From Ichthyophis bannanicus (taxonomy: Eukaryota; Chordata; Amphibia; Gymnophiona; Ichthyophiidae): 64,000 nucleotides of DNA. The position numbers were made by a program, and so were the translations under genes. Where the stretch lies: positions 383,415,289 to 383,479,288 of the forward strand of contig CM066033.1 in NCBI GenBank assembly GCA_033557465.1, read 5' to 3'. This document shows, piece after piece, positions 43,701 through 52,690 of this stretch. Each line of letters opens with the position of its first letter. The first letter of the stretch is position 1. The notes under the pieces were generated by a model. It had not been told where the DNA came from, searched no databases, and was given only the letters and a program-made list of their open reading frames with translations.

Positions 43701-43838
43701 GCCCACAACTCTTCGGCTACACATATTTTGCCTTGGGGATCGCACTACTCCTCCCCCCACATACCAATCTGATACCTGGGAGCTAGTGGGTTTCATACGT
43801 GAAGACTGCATTCCTGCTTGTTCCTGGAGATAGCATTG
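40784..43838 (+). mobile_element. DIRS element D5, left piece (gag end to internal complementary region)
   Basis: It begins at the glutamine/proline-rich gag tail (ends about 40918, TGA), and continues through RT, RNase H and recombinase to the left half of its internal complementary region (43795-43838: GTGAAGACTGCATTCCTGC then TTGTTCCTGGAGATAGCATTG). There D6 is inserted. The right piece resumes at 49449. The left terminus is lost. Confidence 0.85.
40919..43772 (+). pseudogene. D5 RT, RNase H and recombinase pseudogene
   Basis: RT pieces: GFYSPYFLIPKKTGGFRPIL (41200-41265), YQYQVLLFSLASAPRVFTKC and VFVFPYLDDWLIRED (41430-41570; catalytic YLDD intact). RNase H is degraded (DNQ-like sequence near 42210, YLPGKLNVLADRLSHIL at 42330). 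Methyltransferase-like block: IDLFATPQNMQLLLFCSR at about 42450. Recombinase: 42815-43270 with RVHLSAISASHRPVVGQ and LSWKVVFLIALTSASC, then a deletion of roughly 90 codons removing the first catalytic Arg. 43275-43772 has HLGLPVTKRTLSGWIAECIS, LEGHVTAHNVRAVAES (HxxR) and FAAHYLD (Tyr). Many stops and frameshifts. Confidence 0.8.
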
Positions 43839-44000
43839 ATCTCCAGGAACAAGCAGGAATAAGTCCTCACATATGGGTACGTCGGTACCGACGGAGCCTG
43901 TGCGGGAAAGCTCCCCAGCCTTTCAGATGAAAGGCTTTTGGGGCCTCCCACTGCACATGCGCGCTGCCTTCCCGCCTTCCTGACCAGCTCTCCTCAGTTT
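43839..44000 (+). repeat. D6 left inverted terminal repeat
   Basis: Near-identical inverted copy at 49262-49420. Contains the palindrome CGTCGGTACCGACG (43879-43893) and a potential stem-loop AGCCTTTC AGAT GAAAGGCT (about 43918-43937). Confidence 0.88.
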
Positions 44001-44221
44001 CTCTTTTTCCGCGGAGCCAGCAGGTCGTGTTCCTGTCACCGCTGAAGAAATTGTTAAATTTGTTATTTTTCTTTAGACCGCGTACCTGCCTTCCCCATAC
44101 CGAAACCGGTACCGCCGGTCTCTCTTTCTTTCTTTATAAAAAAAAAAAAAAAAGACTCTTATTTTCTTCAGCACAGCTTGGTACCTGTTGTTAGGCCTTA
44201 AGGCCTACACAAATTCTCCTC

Positions 44222-46024
44222 ATGGAGAAGCCAGTCCCTGGTTTTAAAAAATGTACCAAATGCAGTGCTGTCATTTCTGTCACAGACACCCATGAATGGT
44301 GTCTCAAATGTTTGGGACCTGAACACTCCATACCGGACTGCCCATCCTGCACCCAGATGTCTAAACGTGGTTTGCAGAACCGGGCCAACAAGCTCCATGT
44401 GCTGTTTCCTTCAGAAGCATCACAGTCATCCAGGTCTTCCTCTCCGGATGGATCTCAGGTAACCAAAACTTCTGTGGGCAAATCCTCTAAAAGCAAATCT
44501 CTTTCTAAAGATCGAGAGGCTCTCAATTTTGAGTTCGAGGATTCTGCCCAGGCCAAAAAACCCCGGCGGGAGGTTCCGGCCTCCAAAGCAAACATGGGGT
44601 CACAGGTTGACATCGATGGCACGGCCTCGACCGATCACCTGTTGGACTGCTCTGGGGTACCGGCCCATACCGGTACCGACATCCAGGCAGTAGTGGCGTC
44701 TATGGGCAGTACTGTCCAGACCATGCAGCAGGCCGTTCTGGCATTCATTAAGGCTGCGACGCCCTCGGTACCGATTTCATCGGTACCGACCCCGGTTCCG
44801 GTATCCACACCGGAACCGAGACCATCGACTTCCAAACGTCGATCGGTTCCGCATGCCGGTTTCCGGCTTTCGCCTGGTACCGATCCCATGCCCGATACGC
44901 CCGATGTCGATACCGATCGGTATGCGTATCGTACATTGGCAGTACAGAGGGAAGACTCAGATTCTTCTGATGAATTCAATTCCTCTGATGACTCTGCTGA
45001 GCTTACTCTTCCTGAGGAGCCCTCTTCTCCAAAGAGGAGGATGTCTCCTCCAGAGGATTTATCCTTTCAGGATTTCATTGTTGATGTAGCTAAAGCACTT
45101 TCTATTGCTACATCTTCTGAAAAAGAACCCAGATCAAAAAAATTGGACATTTTAGGATACTCAAAAGCTCCTAAAGAGGCAGTCACTCTGCCTGTCCATG
45201 AAATCCTTCAAGAACACTTGATGGATTTGTGGGAGACTCCTTTAACACTGTCTCCCCATTCCCGTAGGTTGGACACCATGTATCGGGTCCCTCCTTCACC
45301 TGGGTTCCAGAAAACTCAGCTGCCTCACCACTCTATTGTGGTGAAGTCTGCCATGAAGAAAATAAAGAGTCCTAAAAGGCATTCTTCTACCCCTCCAGGG
45401 CGAGAATGTAAGACCCTAGACTCTTTTGGAAGAAAGATGCTCCAGGCTAGTATGCTTATAGCCAGGATCAATTCTTATAGCCTTTATATGGGCATGTTTC
45501 TTGGACAACTTGCCCTAAAAATACAGAATTTTGCCCCCTTTATCCCTGATGATCAAAGGGCGGACTTCTTTTCTATGGTGACACAACTTTCAGAGGTCTC
45601 CAAGTTCTCCAACAGGGCAGCCTTTGATTCCTTTGAAGTTGCAGGCAGAGCTTCGGGAATTGCTATTGCAGCCCGACGTCTCGCTTGGCTCCAGGCTTCT
45701 GACCTAGAACCCTGGGTTGTAGATGGCCTCAGGAATCTGCCCTGTACCGGTGAGAACTTATTTGGGGAAGACTGGCAGATTAAAGCTGCTCAAATGGATG
45801 CAGAAAATGCCACTCTAGATAGACTTTCCAAGTCTACTTCTACCCCTGCCAAAAATAAGTCTTGTAAAAGGCCTTACTATAAAAAGGCCAGATTTCCCAC
45901 AAATACTGGCCAGCAATCTGCTCAGCCTCGCTTTGCGGCTAAGCGTCAACAATCTAAGCAGGTAAAGTCAAAGCCTGCAGTGTCTGCTACACCCCAGCAG
46001 GCTCAACCCCCTCAGGGGTTTTGA
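44222..46024 (+). CDS. D6 Gag-like protein, 600 aa, intact
   Basis: Starts at ATG 44222, the first ATG of the MEKPVPGFKKCTKC motif shared by D7 and D8. Residues 11-43 hold three CxxC pairs (Cys11/14, 27/30, 40/43), a likely zinc-binding module. Residues about 75-260 are basic, then serine/proline/valine-rich, with many GGTACC-based codons and acidic clusters (DSSDEFNSSDDSAE). From about residue 273, SPPEDLSFQDFIVDVAKALS opens the conserved, predicted capsid-like part: LWETPLTLSPHSRR, QLPHHSIVVKSAMKK, ECKTLDSFGRKMLQASM, SYSLYMGMFL and GIAIAARRLAWLQASD. The C-terminus is lysine/glutamine-rich (PQQAQPPQGF). It ends in TGA at 46022-46024, and the same frame then stays open without a further stop until 47237. 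Function by homology of position: nucleic-acid-binding particle protein of a DIRS element. Confidence 0.88.
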   Translation: MEKPVPGFKKCTKCSAVISVTDTHEWCLKCLGPEHSIPDCPSCTQMSKRGLQNRANKLHVLFPSEASQSSRSSSPDGSQVTKTSVGKSSKSKSLSKDREALNFEFEDSAQAKKPRREVPASKANMGSQVDIDGTASTDHLLDCSGVPAHTGTDIQAVVASMGSTVQTMQQAVLAFIKAATPSVPISSVPTPVPVSTPEPRPSTSKRRSVPHAGFRLSPGTDPMPDTPDVDTDRYAYRTLAVQREDSDSSDEFNSSDDSAELTLPEEPSSPKRRMSPPEDLSFQDFIVDVAKALSIATSSEKEPRSKKLDILGYSKAPKEAVTLPVHEILQEHLMDLWETPLTLSPHSRRLDTMYRVPPSPGFQKTQLPHHSIVVKSAMKKIKSPKRHSSTPPGRECKTLDSFGRKMLQASMLIARINSYSLYMGMFLGQLALKIQNFAPFIPDDQRADFFSMVTQLSEVSKFSNRAAFDSFEVAGRASGIAIAARRLAWLQASDLEPWVVDGLRNLPCTGENLFGEDWQIKAAQMDAENATLDRLSKSTSTPAKNKSCKRPYYKKARFPTNTGQQSAQPRFAAKRQQSKQVKSKPAVSATPQQAQPPQGF

Positions 46025-46025
46025 C

Positions 46026-47948
46026 TTGCCTCTAGAGAACTTGCCGTTTCTGGCTCTAGAACAACCAGAGCCCCTCACCATTCCTGGAAGGCTAGCTCAT
46101 TTTGCTCCCAGATGGGAACAAATCACATCAGAGCAATGGACCCTCTCTATTATCCGGGAGGGCTACAAACTTCATTTCTCCAGCCTTCCTCCCCATACCA
46201 TGGTGAGGCAATTCAGTTCTCCCCCATCTCTTCTGACCCTGTTGGGTCAGGAAGTCTCTTCTCTTCTTGCCCAAGGGGCAATAGAGGAGGTTCTTCCTCC
46301 ACAACAGGGGTTAGGTTTCTACTCCCCTTACTTTCTCATAACAAAGAAGACAGGGGGCTTCAGACCTATCCTAGATCTGAGAGAATTGAACAGGTTTCTA
46401 TTCAAGGAGAAATTCAAAATGCTCTCTCTGGGCCTTCTCCTTCCATACCTTCAGAGTCAGGATTGGCTTTGTTCTCTAGATCTCAAGGATGCGTACACTC
46501 ATATACTCATCCATCCATCCCACAGAAAATATCTAAGATTTCTGTTCCAGGGAAAACATTTCCAGTACAGAGTACTACCCTTCGGTCTGGCCTCTGCTCC
46601 AAGAGTCTTCACAAAATGCATGGCAGTCGTAGCTGCATTTCTCAGAGGCATGGGAATCTTTGTCTTCCCATATCTGGACGACTGGCTCATCCGAGCTCCA
46701 TCTCAGTCAGAAGCCCAGATGTCTCTGGACCGCACAAGGCGTATTCTTCAATATCTGGGACTTGTGGTAAACATTCCCAAATCCCAACTCATCCCTACTC
46801 AGTCTCTGGAATTCATAGGGGCCCAATTGGACTCCACCACTGCAAGGGCCTACCTCCCTCTGGTCCGAGGCCAAAGACTAATAAGCTTGGCCTCCCAGGC
46901 TCAGTCCAGAAGTCACTTTTCAGCCAGAGAAATGCTGCAGCTTCTGGGCCACATGGCCTCCACGGTACACGTGGTGCCCTACGCTCATCTTCATATGAGA
47001 GCAGCTCAATGGACCTTGGCCACCCAGTGGTCTCAAGCATCAGGACTGCTCTCAGACCAAATACTCACCTCAAAACGACTGTTTTGGTCTCTCCAGTGGT
47101 GGACATCCTCCAAAAATCTGTTGTTGGGGATCCCCTTCCAACCTTCGTTGCCCCAAGCAACCCTCACAACAGATGCCTCCCAAGCAGGGTGGGGAGCTCA
47201 TCTCCAGCACCTCTCCACTCAGGGCACCTGGTCTCCTAAGGAGACCACCCTTCACATCAACCTTCTGGAACTGCGAGCAATCTTCCTTGCCCTCACAGTC
47301 TTCCACACCCTCCTTGTCAACCTGACTGTCCTAGTCCAAACAGACAATCAGGTAGCCATGTTCTGTGTCAACAAACAAGGAGGGACGGGCTCTCTGTCGC
47401 TTTGCAACGAAGCTCTCAGATTATGGGCCTTCGCCAGAGAGCACCAAATTCATCTTCTGGCAGTATATCTTCCAGGAGTTCAAAACTCTCGGGCAGACAG
47501 ACTCAGTCGAGTTCTGCTCCCACACGAATGGTCCCTATATATGGACCAGATACGCAGAATCTTTCAGGAATGGGGGACCCCGGACATAGACCTCTTTGCA
47601 AGTCCGTGGAATGCCAAACTTCCCCGGTTCTGTTCCAGGACTCCGTGTCAGGGAGCTCAGGCCAACGATGCCATTCTCCTACATTGGGGTCAGGAATTCC
47701 TGTACGCTTTTCCACCCATTCCTTTGATTCCCAAGACTCTGTTCAAACTTCAGAAGGATCACGGATCCATGATCCTCATTGCTCCACGCTGGCCACGCCA
47801 AGTGTGGTTCCCTCTCCTTCTACAGCTCTCCCAGGGCTCCTCCCTGGACCTGGGAGCTGCACCAGACCTTCTGTCTCAGGAGCAGGGGACTTTGTGGCAT
47901 CCAAACCCCAAGTCCCTACATCTCCGAGCTTGGTTACTGAAGGCTTAA
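46026..47948 (+). CDS. D6 reverse transcriptase / RNase H / methyltransferase-like ORF, 640 aa
   Basis: An intact frame, +1 relative to gag. The first codon given is TTG; there is no ATG near the start (the first in-frame ATG is about codon 59), so expression may need reinitiation or frameshifting. RT: FYSPYFLITKKTGGFRPIL (98-116), LDLKDAYTHILIHPS (151-165, catalytic D155), YRVLPFGLASAPRVFTKC (181-198) and FPYLDDWLI (D218, D219). RNase H: LTTDASQAGWGAHL (D383), HINLLELRAIFLAL (E415), VLVQTDNQVAMF (D440) and NSRADRLSR (D491), a complete DEDD set. Then IDLFASPWNAKLPRFCSR (521-538) and YAFPPIPLIPKTL (560-572), a block that in DIRS elements is described as Dam-like methyltransferase. Makes and processes the element's cDNA. 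The -1 frame opposite is open over most of its length. Confidence 0.9.
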   Translation: MPLENLPFLALEQPEPLTIPGRLAHFAPRWEQITSEQWTLSIIREGYKLHFSSLPPHTMVRQFSSPPSLLTLLGQEVSSLLAQGAIEEVLPPQQGLGFYSPYFLITKKTGGFRPILDLRELNRFLFKEKFKMLSLGLLLPYLQSQDWLCSLDLKDAYTHILIHPSHRKYLRFLFQGKHFQYRVLPFGLASAPRVFTKCMAVVAAFLRGMGIFVFPYLDDWLIRAPSQSEAQMSLDRTRRILQYLGLVVNIPKSQLIPTQSLEFIGAQLDSTTARAYLPLVRGQRLISLASQAQSRSHFSAREMLQLLGHMASTVHVVPYAHLHMRAAQWTLATQWSQASGLLSDQILTSKRLFWSLQWWTSSKNLLLGIPFQPSLPQATLTTDASQAGWGAHLQHLSTQGTWSPKETTLHINLLELRAIFLALTVFHTLLVNLTVLVQTDNQVAMFCVNKQGGTGSLSLCNEALRLWAFAREHQIHLLAVYLPGVQNSRADRLSRVLLPHEWSLYMDQIRRIFQEWGTPDIDLFASPWNAKLPRFCSRTPCQGAQANDAILLHWGQEFLYAFPPIPLIPKTLFKLQKDHGSMILIAPRWPRQVWFPLLLQLSQGSSLDLGAAPDLLSQEQGTLWHPNPKSLHLRAWLLKA

Positions 47949-48985
47949 GCCTTCATGAGTTTAATCTTTCCCCACCAGTGAAAGATATCCTTCATGCCTC
48001 TAGGAAACCCTCTACTAGGCGTTCCTATGCTTTCAAATGGAAACTTTTTTCCATTTGGTGTGCGCAACAGGGTCTTGACCCTCTAGCACTTCCTTTGAAT
48101 TCTCTACTGGACTATCTCCTGCATCTTTCCAATGCAGGCCTCAAGACGAATTCAGTACGAGTCCATTTAAGTGCTATTGCAGCATCCTTAAAACCTATAA
48201 ATGGACAACCTGTCTCCTCTCATCCTCTTATTGCAAGGTTCATGAGAGGCCTGACCCTCACTAAGCCTCCCATCCGACCTCCTCCGGTAGCATGGGACTT
48301 AAATCTAGTTCTGGGTCAACTTATGAAGCCACCTTTTGAACCGTTGGTATCTACCTCCCTGAAATTTCTTTCCTGGAAGGTTCTTTTCCTTATTGCAGTC
48401 ACTTCGGCTCGCCGCATCAGTGAACTGCAGGCTTTGGTGGCTAATCCACCTTATACCAGATTTCATCATGATAAGGTGGTCCTTAGGACGAATCCCCATT
48501 TTATGCCTAAAGTGGTCTCGCCTTTTCATCTTAATCAAGAGGTATATCTACCTGTTTTTTTCCCGGCTCCTCATGCATCCAGTGCAGAGAGGAACCTTCA
48601 TACTCTTGACTGTAAAAGAGCTCTCGCCTTTTACCTCAACAGGACTCAGCCACATCGAAAGTCTTCCCAACTTTTTGTGGCTTTTGATCCTTCTCATTTG
48701 GGACTTCCAGTCACCAAACGTACACTTTCCAATTGGATTGCTCAGTGTATTTCTTTTGCTTACCAGAGTAAGAACATTTCTCTGGAAGGCCATGTCACAG
48801 CTCACAATGTGAGAGCCATGGCTACTTCTATGGCTCATCTTCACTCTGTGTCCATAGATCAGATCTGTCGAGCAGCCACTTGGGCCTCGGTTCATACCTT
48901 CACAGCCCATTACTGCTTGGACAAGGACTCCCGCCGGGATGCCTTGTTTGGTCAGGCTGTCCTCAAACACCTGTTCCATACTTAA
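47402..48985 (+). CDS. D6 tyrosine recombinase ORF, intact catalytic domain
   Basis: The frame is open from just after a TAA (47237-47239) to the TAA at 48983-48985. It overlaps the RT ORF by about 550 bases in the -1 frame. The recombinase homology begins near 47930 (SLHEFNLSPPVKDILHASRK, STRRSYAFKWKLFSIWC, TNSVRVHLSAIAASLKP), a SAM-like N-domain. The catalytic domain has VTSARRISELQALV (first Arg, about codon 335), LGLPVTKRTLSNWIAQC, EGHVTAHNVRAMAT (HxxR, about codon 467), AATWASVHTFTAHYC (Trp/His and nucleophile Tyr, about codon 503) and the end AVLKHLFHT. It integrates the circular DNA by recombination, which fits the absence of target duplications. Where translation starts is uncertain. 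The frame is the same as gag. Confidence 0.88.
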   Translation: MQRSSQIMGLRQRAPNSSSGSISSRSSKLSGRQTQSSSAPTRMVPIYGPDTQNLSGMGDPGHRPLCKSVECQTSPVLFQDSVSGSSGQRCHSPTLGSGIPVRFSTHSFDSQDSVQTSEGSRIHDPHCSTLATPSVVPSPSTALPGLLPGPGSCTRPSVSGAGDFVASKPQVPTSPSLVTEGLSLHEFNLSPPVKDILHASRKPSTRRSYAFKWKLFSIWCAQQGLDPLALPLNSLLDYLLHLSNAGLKTNSVRVHLSAIAASLKPINGQPVSSHPLIARFMRGLTLTKPPIRPPPVAWDLNLVLGQLMKPPFEPLVSTSLKFLSWKVLFLIAVTSARRISELQALVANPPYTRFHHDKVVLRTNPHFMPKVVSPFHLNQEVYLPVFFPAPHASSAERNLHTLDCKRALAFYLNRTQPHRKSSQLFVAFDPSHLGLPVTKRTLSNWIAQCISFAYQSKNISLEGHVTAHNVRAMATSMAHLHSVSIDQICRAATWASVHTFTAHYCLDKDSRRDALFGQAVLKHLFHT

Positions 48986-49082
48986 ACAACTCCTGCCCAC
49001 CTTCCCTGGATGGATGCCTGAGATCCATACGAAGATGGTTTACCCTTGGAGGGGGATCTCCCAGGCATCTTAGCTAGGGAGT

Positions 49083-49181
49083 CCCCATATGTGAGGACTT
49101 ATTCCTGCTTGTTCCTGGAGATAGCACAGTTACTTACCTGTAACAGGTGATCTCTGGGAACAGCAGGAATTAGTCCTCACA
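49083..49181 (+). repeat. D6 internal complementary region
   Basis: The left half, ending TTCCTGGAGAT (49122), is complementary to the left terminus. The right half, from AGCACAGTTACTTACCTG (49123), is complementary to the right terminus including its extension. Same layout as in D2 and D7. Confidence 0.9.
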
Positions 49182-49261
49182 ACCCACCCACCTCCCCTAG
49201 GAGTTGTATCTCTATCTATCTATCTTCCTTTCCTCTCTCTATTGTCTCAGCTTTAAACTCG

Positions 49262-49448
49262 AACTGAGGAGAGCTGGTCAGGAAGGCGGGAAGGCAGCGC
49301 GCATGTGCAGTGGGAGGCCCCAAAAGCCTTTCATCTGAAAGGCTGGGGAGCTTTCCCGCGCAGGCTCCGTCGGTACCGACGTACCCATATGTGAGGACTA
49401 ATTCCTGCTGTTCCCAGAGATCACCTGTTACAGGTAAGTAACTGTGCT
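49262..49448 (+). repeat. D6 right inverted terminal repeat with extension
   Basis: Inverted copy of the left repeat, plus about 30 bases at the outer end (CACCTGTTACAGGTAAGTAA then CTGTGCT). Confidence 0.88.
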
Positions 49449-49718
49449 TTACTCACCAGGAACAACAGGAATCAGTCTTCACAATCTGCCGTCCTCCCCT
49501 AGGAGTTTTATGGTTCTTTTTTCTTCTGCTTCTCAGCTACAAACTCAGTTGAGGAACGGTTTTGAAGGCAGGCACCCAGGCGCAGCGGAGTGCTCCCAAA
49601 GGCTTTCCTATTAGACGTTGGGGAGCGTTCCTGCACAGGCTCCGTCTGTGATGTTCACCCATATGTGAAGACTGATTCCTGCTGTTTCTGGAGATCACCT
49701 GTTACAGGTGAGTAACGA
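49449..49718 (+). mobile_element. DIRS element D5, right end after D6
   Basis: Resumes the internal complementary region (TTACTCAC joined to CAGGAACAACAGGAATCAG, with about 17 bases lost). It then runs into the right inverted repeat, ending CACCTGTTACAGGTGAGTAA then CGACACTT near 49718. The terminal repeat lacks the GGTACC palindrome, as in D3. Confidence 0.8.
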
Positions 49719-50986
49719 CACTTTTTCCATAATTAGTTGCTCTGTGACACTCCCCAGCAGATCATACTGATGGTGGCCTCTAGGACATGGGATAAAGATC
49801 CTTCCCATGCTCCATACTGGTTTCACTTTTATTTAAACTATCACTAGCACAGCCGTGGTTATAAGAGGCAGGAGCCGTGGCTGCTATAGAAAGGAGAGGG
49901 TGAATCTGCCACTGCCACAGACTCGGCAGCAGCAGCAGCAACTTGTGTGCTTTTTTTTTTTTTTTCATTTTAATTTATATTTGGCTACAGCATCACTTAT
50001 ATTGGCACTCAGTGAATTGGTCTCTCAATAAGAAAAACGTTTTTGTTTTTTCAAGGCTGTATGAGCAGTGTTTTATTACTTTTGACATGGATGGTGTCAA
50101 CACTAGTATTTCGGCCCCATATGCCATCCAGTCTCTCAAATCAAATGATAGGCCCAGGCCTCTCTCTGTCTTTTTAATCATAGCTGCTTGTGCAACGTTT
50201 TTCAATACTTTGTGACACAGATGGTGTAAGCACTAGTATTGATTGATGCGAAACTGTAAGTAACTGGTATTTAGCAGCATATACCACTGCACTGTACACT
50301 GCTATCCATTGTTTTTTGGAGGCCCCAAAGAAGTGTTTATATTAGGTATTTCATCCAATTTAAAGTGCTGTGTGGTTTGTTTGTTTCTTAGAGGATCTAT
50401 CAAGGACGGATGTCACAAGTCACTTTTGAATTTATATTTTTATAGTGTCTGAGGATGTTTGATTTTTTTTTTAAATCAATCTAGTAAATGTTGGTTTTGT
50501 TTATTTTTATGCTGAGAGTGCTCTTTTTAGCTTATTATGAACCACTGTGCTTACAATGTTTAGCAGTTCTTAGAAAAGGTGCGAGTGCTGTCACAAGTGA
50601 TTTTTATTAAAAGAAGATTGCATTGGTGTTTTAAGGTATTGTTTTTTAGCGATTTCTTAGCAATCAGTCATCTGAAGCTGTCATATGATGTCATTGGTCT
50701 CTTTAATTTATTTCAATTGTTTTAGTATTGGGTTTTTTATTTTCACAAAATGCTGTTACAAAAATAAGAAATAATAATAATTATTTCAATTTTATTAAAT
50801 TAGAGCTCATTTTGAAGTATGCTAATAAAGCTTCTACAATTTTTTTTCTATCTTGGTTCAGGTTGTTGGTGTGGTCTCCTGTACTGAAGTTTATTTACCA
50901 ATCAAAGGGACATGTTTACTAAAGCACAATAGCCAGTAGTGTGGGGTTAATGCGCATTTGGGCTGTGCAGTAGCAAGAAACACATG
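49719..50986. other. Intron with a repeated segment at 49795-49985
   Basis: 49795-49985 (GGTTTCACTTTTATTTAAAC to a CAGCAGCAGCAG and T-rich tract) recurs inverted at 51100-51260 and direct at 51361-51460. Most of 49990-50986 is AT-rich without coding potential or recognised repeats. Confidence 0.5.
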
Positions 50987-52690
50987 GCCCAGGGGCGGCT
51001 CTATAATGAGACGAAGTAAGGCGGCTGCCTCAGGTGGCAACGTTTTGAGGGCAGCAAAAAAATGCCCCCAAAACAGCCGCCTGACTTCACTTTCAAAAGT
51101 TAAAAACAAACAAACAAAAAAAACAAGCACACAAGTTGCTGCTGCTGCTGCTGCTGCTGCCGAGTCCTCAGCAGCAGACTCACCCTCTCCTTTCTATAGA
51201 AGCCGCGGTTCCTGCTTCTTAAAATGACGGCTGTGCTAGCGAGATCAGTTTAAACACAAAGCCAAACCAGTGCGGAGCCCTTCCCTTGCAGCTGCATCCC
51301 ACCCCCAAGGAAATTACATTAACTTCCTTTGGGGGGTGGGACACAGCTGCACGGGAAGGCTCCCCATTGGTTTCACTTTTATTTAAACTATCATTAGCAC
51401 AGCTGTGGTTCTAAGAGGCAGGAGCCACGGCTGTTATAGGAAGGAGAGGGTGAGTCTCAGGGAAGCTAATACGGGGGGGGGGGCAAAAGGTGGGGGGGCT
51501 GGAAGTGGGCTGGCACGGGGGGAAAGGGAGCTGAAAGGGAACTGACATGATGGGAAGGTGGGATCTGTAATGGGGCTGACATTGGGGCGGGGGGAGGAGG
51601 GAACTGGAAGGGAATTGACATGGCGAGAAGATGGGATCTGCAATGGGGCTGACACTGGGTTTCCCAGGCCCTCCACCACTCCCACGATCCTGCCGAGGGC
51701 CTGGGAAACTGATCCCAGTGGCACCCCCCTGGCCCAATTCCTCCGCCCACCACGCCTCCTCTCTAGAGTAGTCCAGCCGCAAGAAATCCTGTAAACCTAA
51801 AGGGTAATGGGTAAAAACATTTTTTGATTACATATGTCTGTTTTTAGTTTGTATTGATATATTCCCTACTTGGTGAAGATCTGCCTCTGTTCTGCATGTG
51901 TGACTGAGGCTACATGTTCTGTTCGCATGGAGTTTCTATGAAGGGAGCTGTAATAATCTGGCTTGCTCAGTTTTCTGAATAGGAATATGGATGTTCTAGG
52001 GCCCATTGCAATATCTGTGGTGCTGCCCTTTCTGGTTATGCTGCATGTTGTGTGAGTTTTGGATGTTAGTGCTGTTATAGGATTGTAGATTTGCTGTATG
52101 GGTCCTGTACTCTGGGTTCTTGGTAAGGTTAACTTTAGGGTGTTGGTTGGGGGGGGGAGGTACTGGAATATGTATTGTCTTTGAGATTTGTGTTCTTTAT
52201 GCTGCCAGATTGAAATTTAAAATATTTTGTCAGGTCAGATTCGAGGAAATTTAAAATTTTAAGAGAACGTCTCAGTTTATTTTTGTTTAGTAGTCTGATA
52301 GCGTCACCGCTGCTGAGTTCCGGACTTTTTCAGCTCTAGCACAATCCAATCAAGCATTTGAATTCATGGCTATCAGGATTAGTTTCTCATTTTATATCTT
52401 CCCTCCTCATCAGTAATCTGGTCATAGCGAAATTAATCTGATGTGCAGACTGGTGATCGTCTGATTGGAGGGGGAGGCTATGTAAGTGGCTTTTCATTAA
52501 TCAAATGTTTTATTATGTTTTATTGTAATATCTGTTTTACTAAATTGCATGTATATGCTTGGAAGCTACCTAGGATTTTAGATTAGTGGCATATACATTT
52601 TTAAGTAAAGTATACTAAATTTATGCAAATAATGCTGCAATGAATCTCCGCACATGGCCCTGCATCACCCTCATGCCGGCCCTAGGAGGA
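50987..52690. repeat. Unclassified composite repeat region
   Basis: Begins CAGGGGCGGCTCTATAATG with GGCGGCTGCCTCAGG, and ends near GCCGGCCCTAGG, resembling edges of non-autonomous DNA transposons. It contains a (CTG)n tract (51135-51160), the two extra copies of the 49795 segment, a G run (51474-51483) and a stretch (51825-52160) homologous to 58585-58930. Boundaries and class are uncertain. Confidence 0.35.

Larger units (their letters stand above)
43839..49448 (+). mobile_element. DIRS element D6, apparently intact and autonomous
   Basis: 5610 bp from ATCTCCAGGAACAAGCAGG to AACTGTGCT. The order is left inverted repeat, 5' leader with a T-rich and A-rich tract (44120-44155), gag, RT/RNase H/methyltransferase-like ORF, tyrosine recombinase ORF, internal complementary region (49083-49181) and right inverted repeat with extension. 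It is inserted into D5 at AGCATTG / TTACTCAC without target duplication. All three protein families keep their catalytic residues. The left and right repeats are nearly identical, which suggests recent activity. Confidence 0.9.

Noticed and set aside
51411..51794. Several overlapping proline-rich frames on both strands
   Set aside because: Low-complexity GC-rich repeat DNA; no motif and no splice or promoter support.
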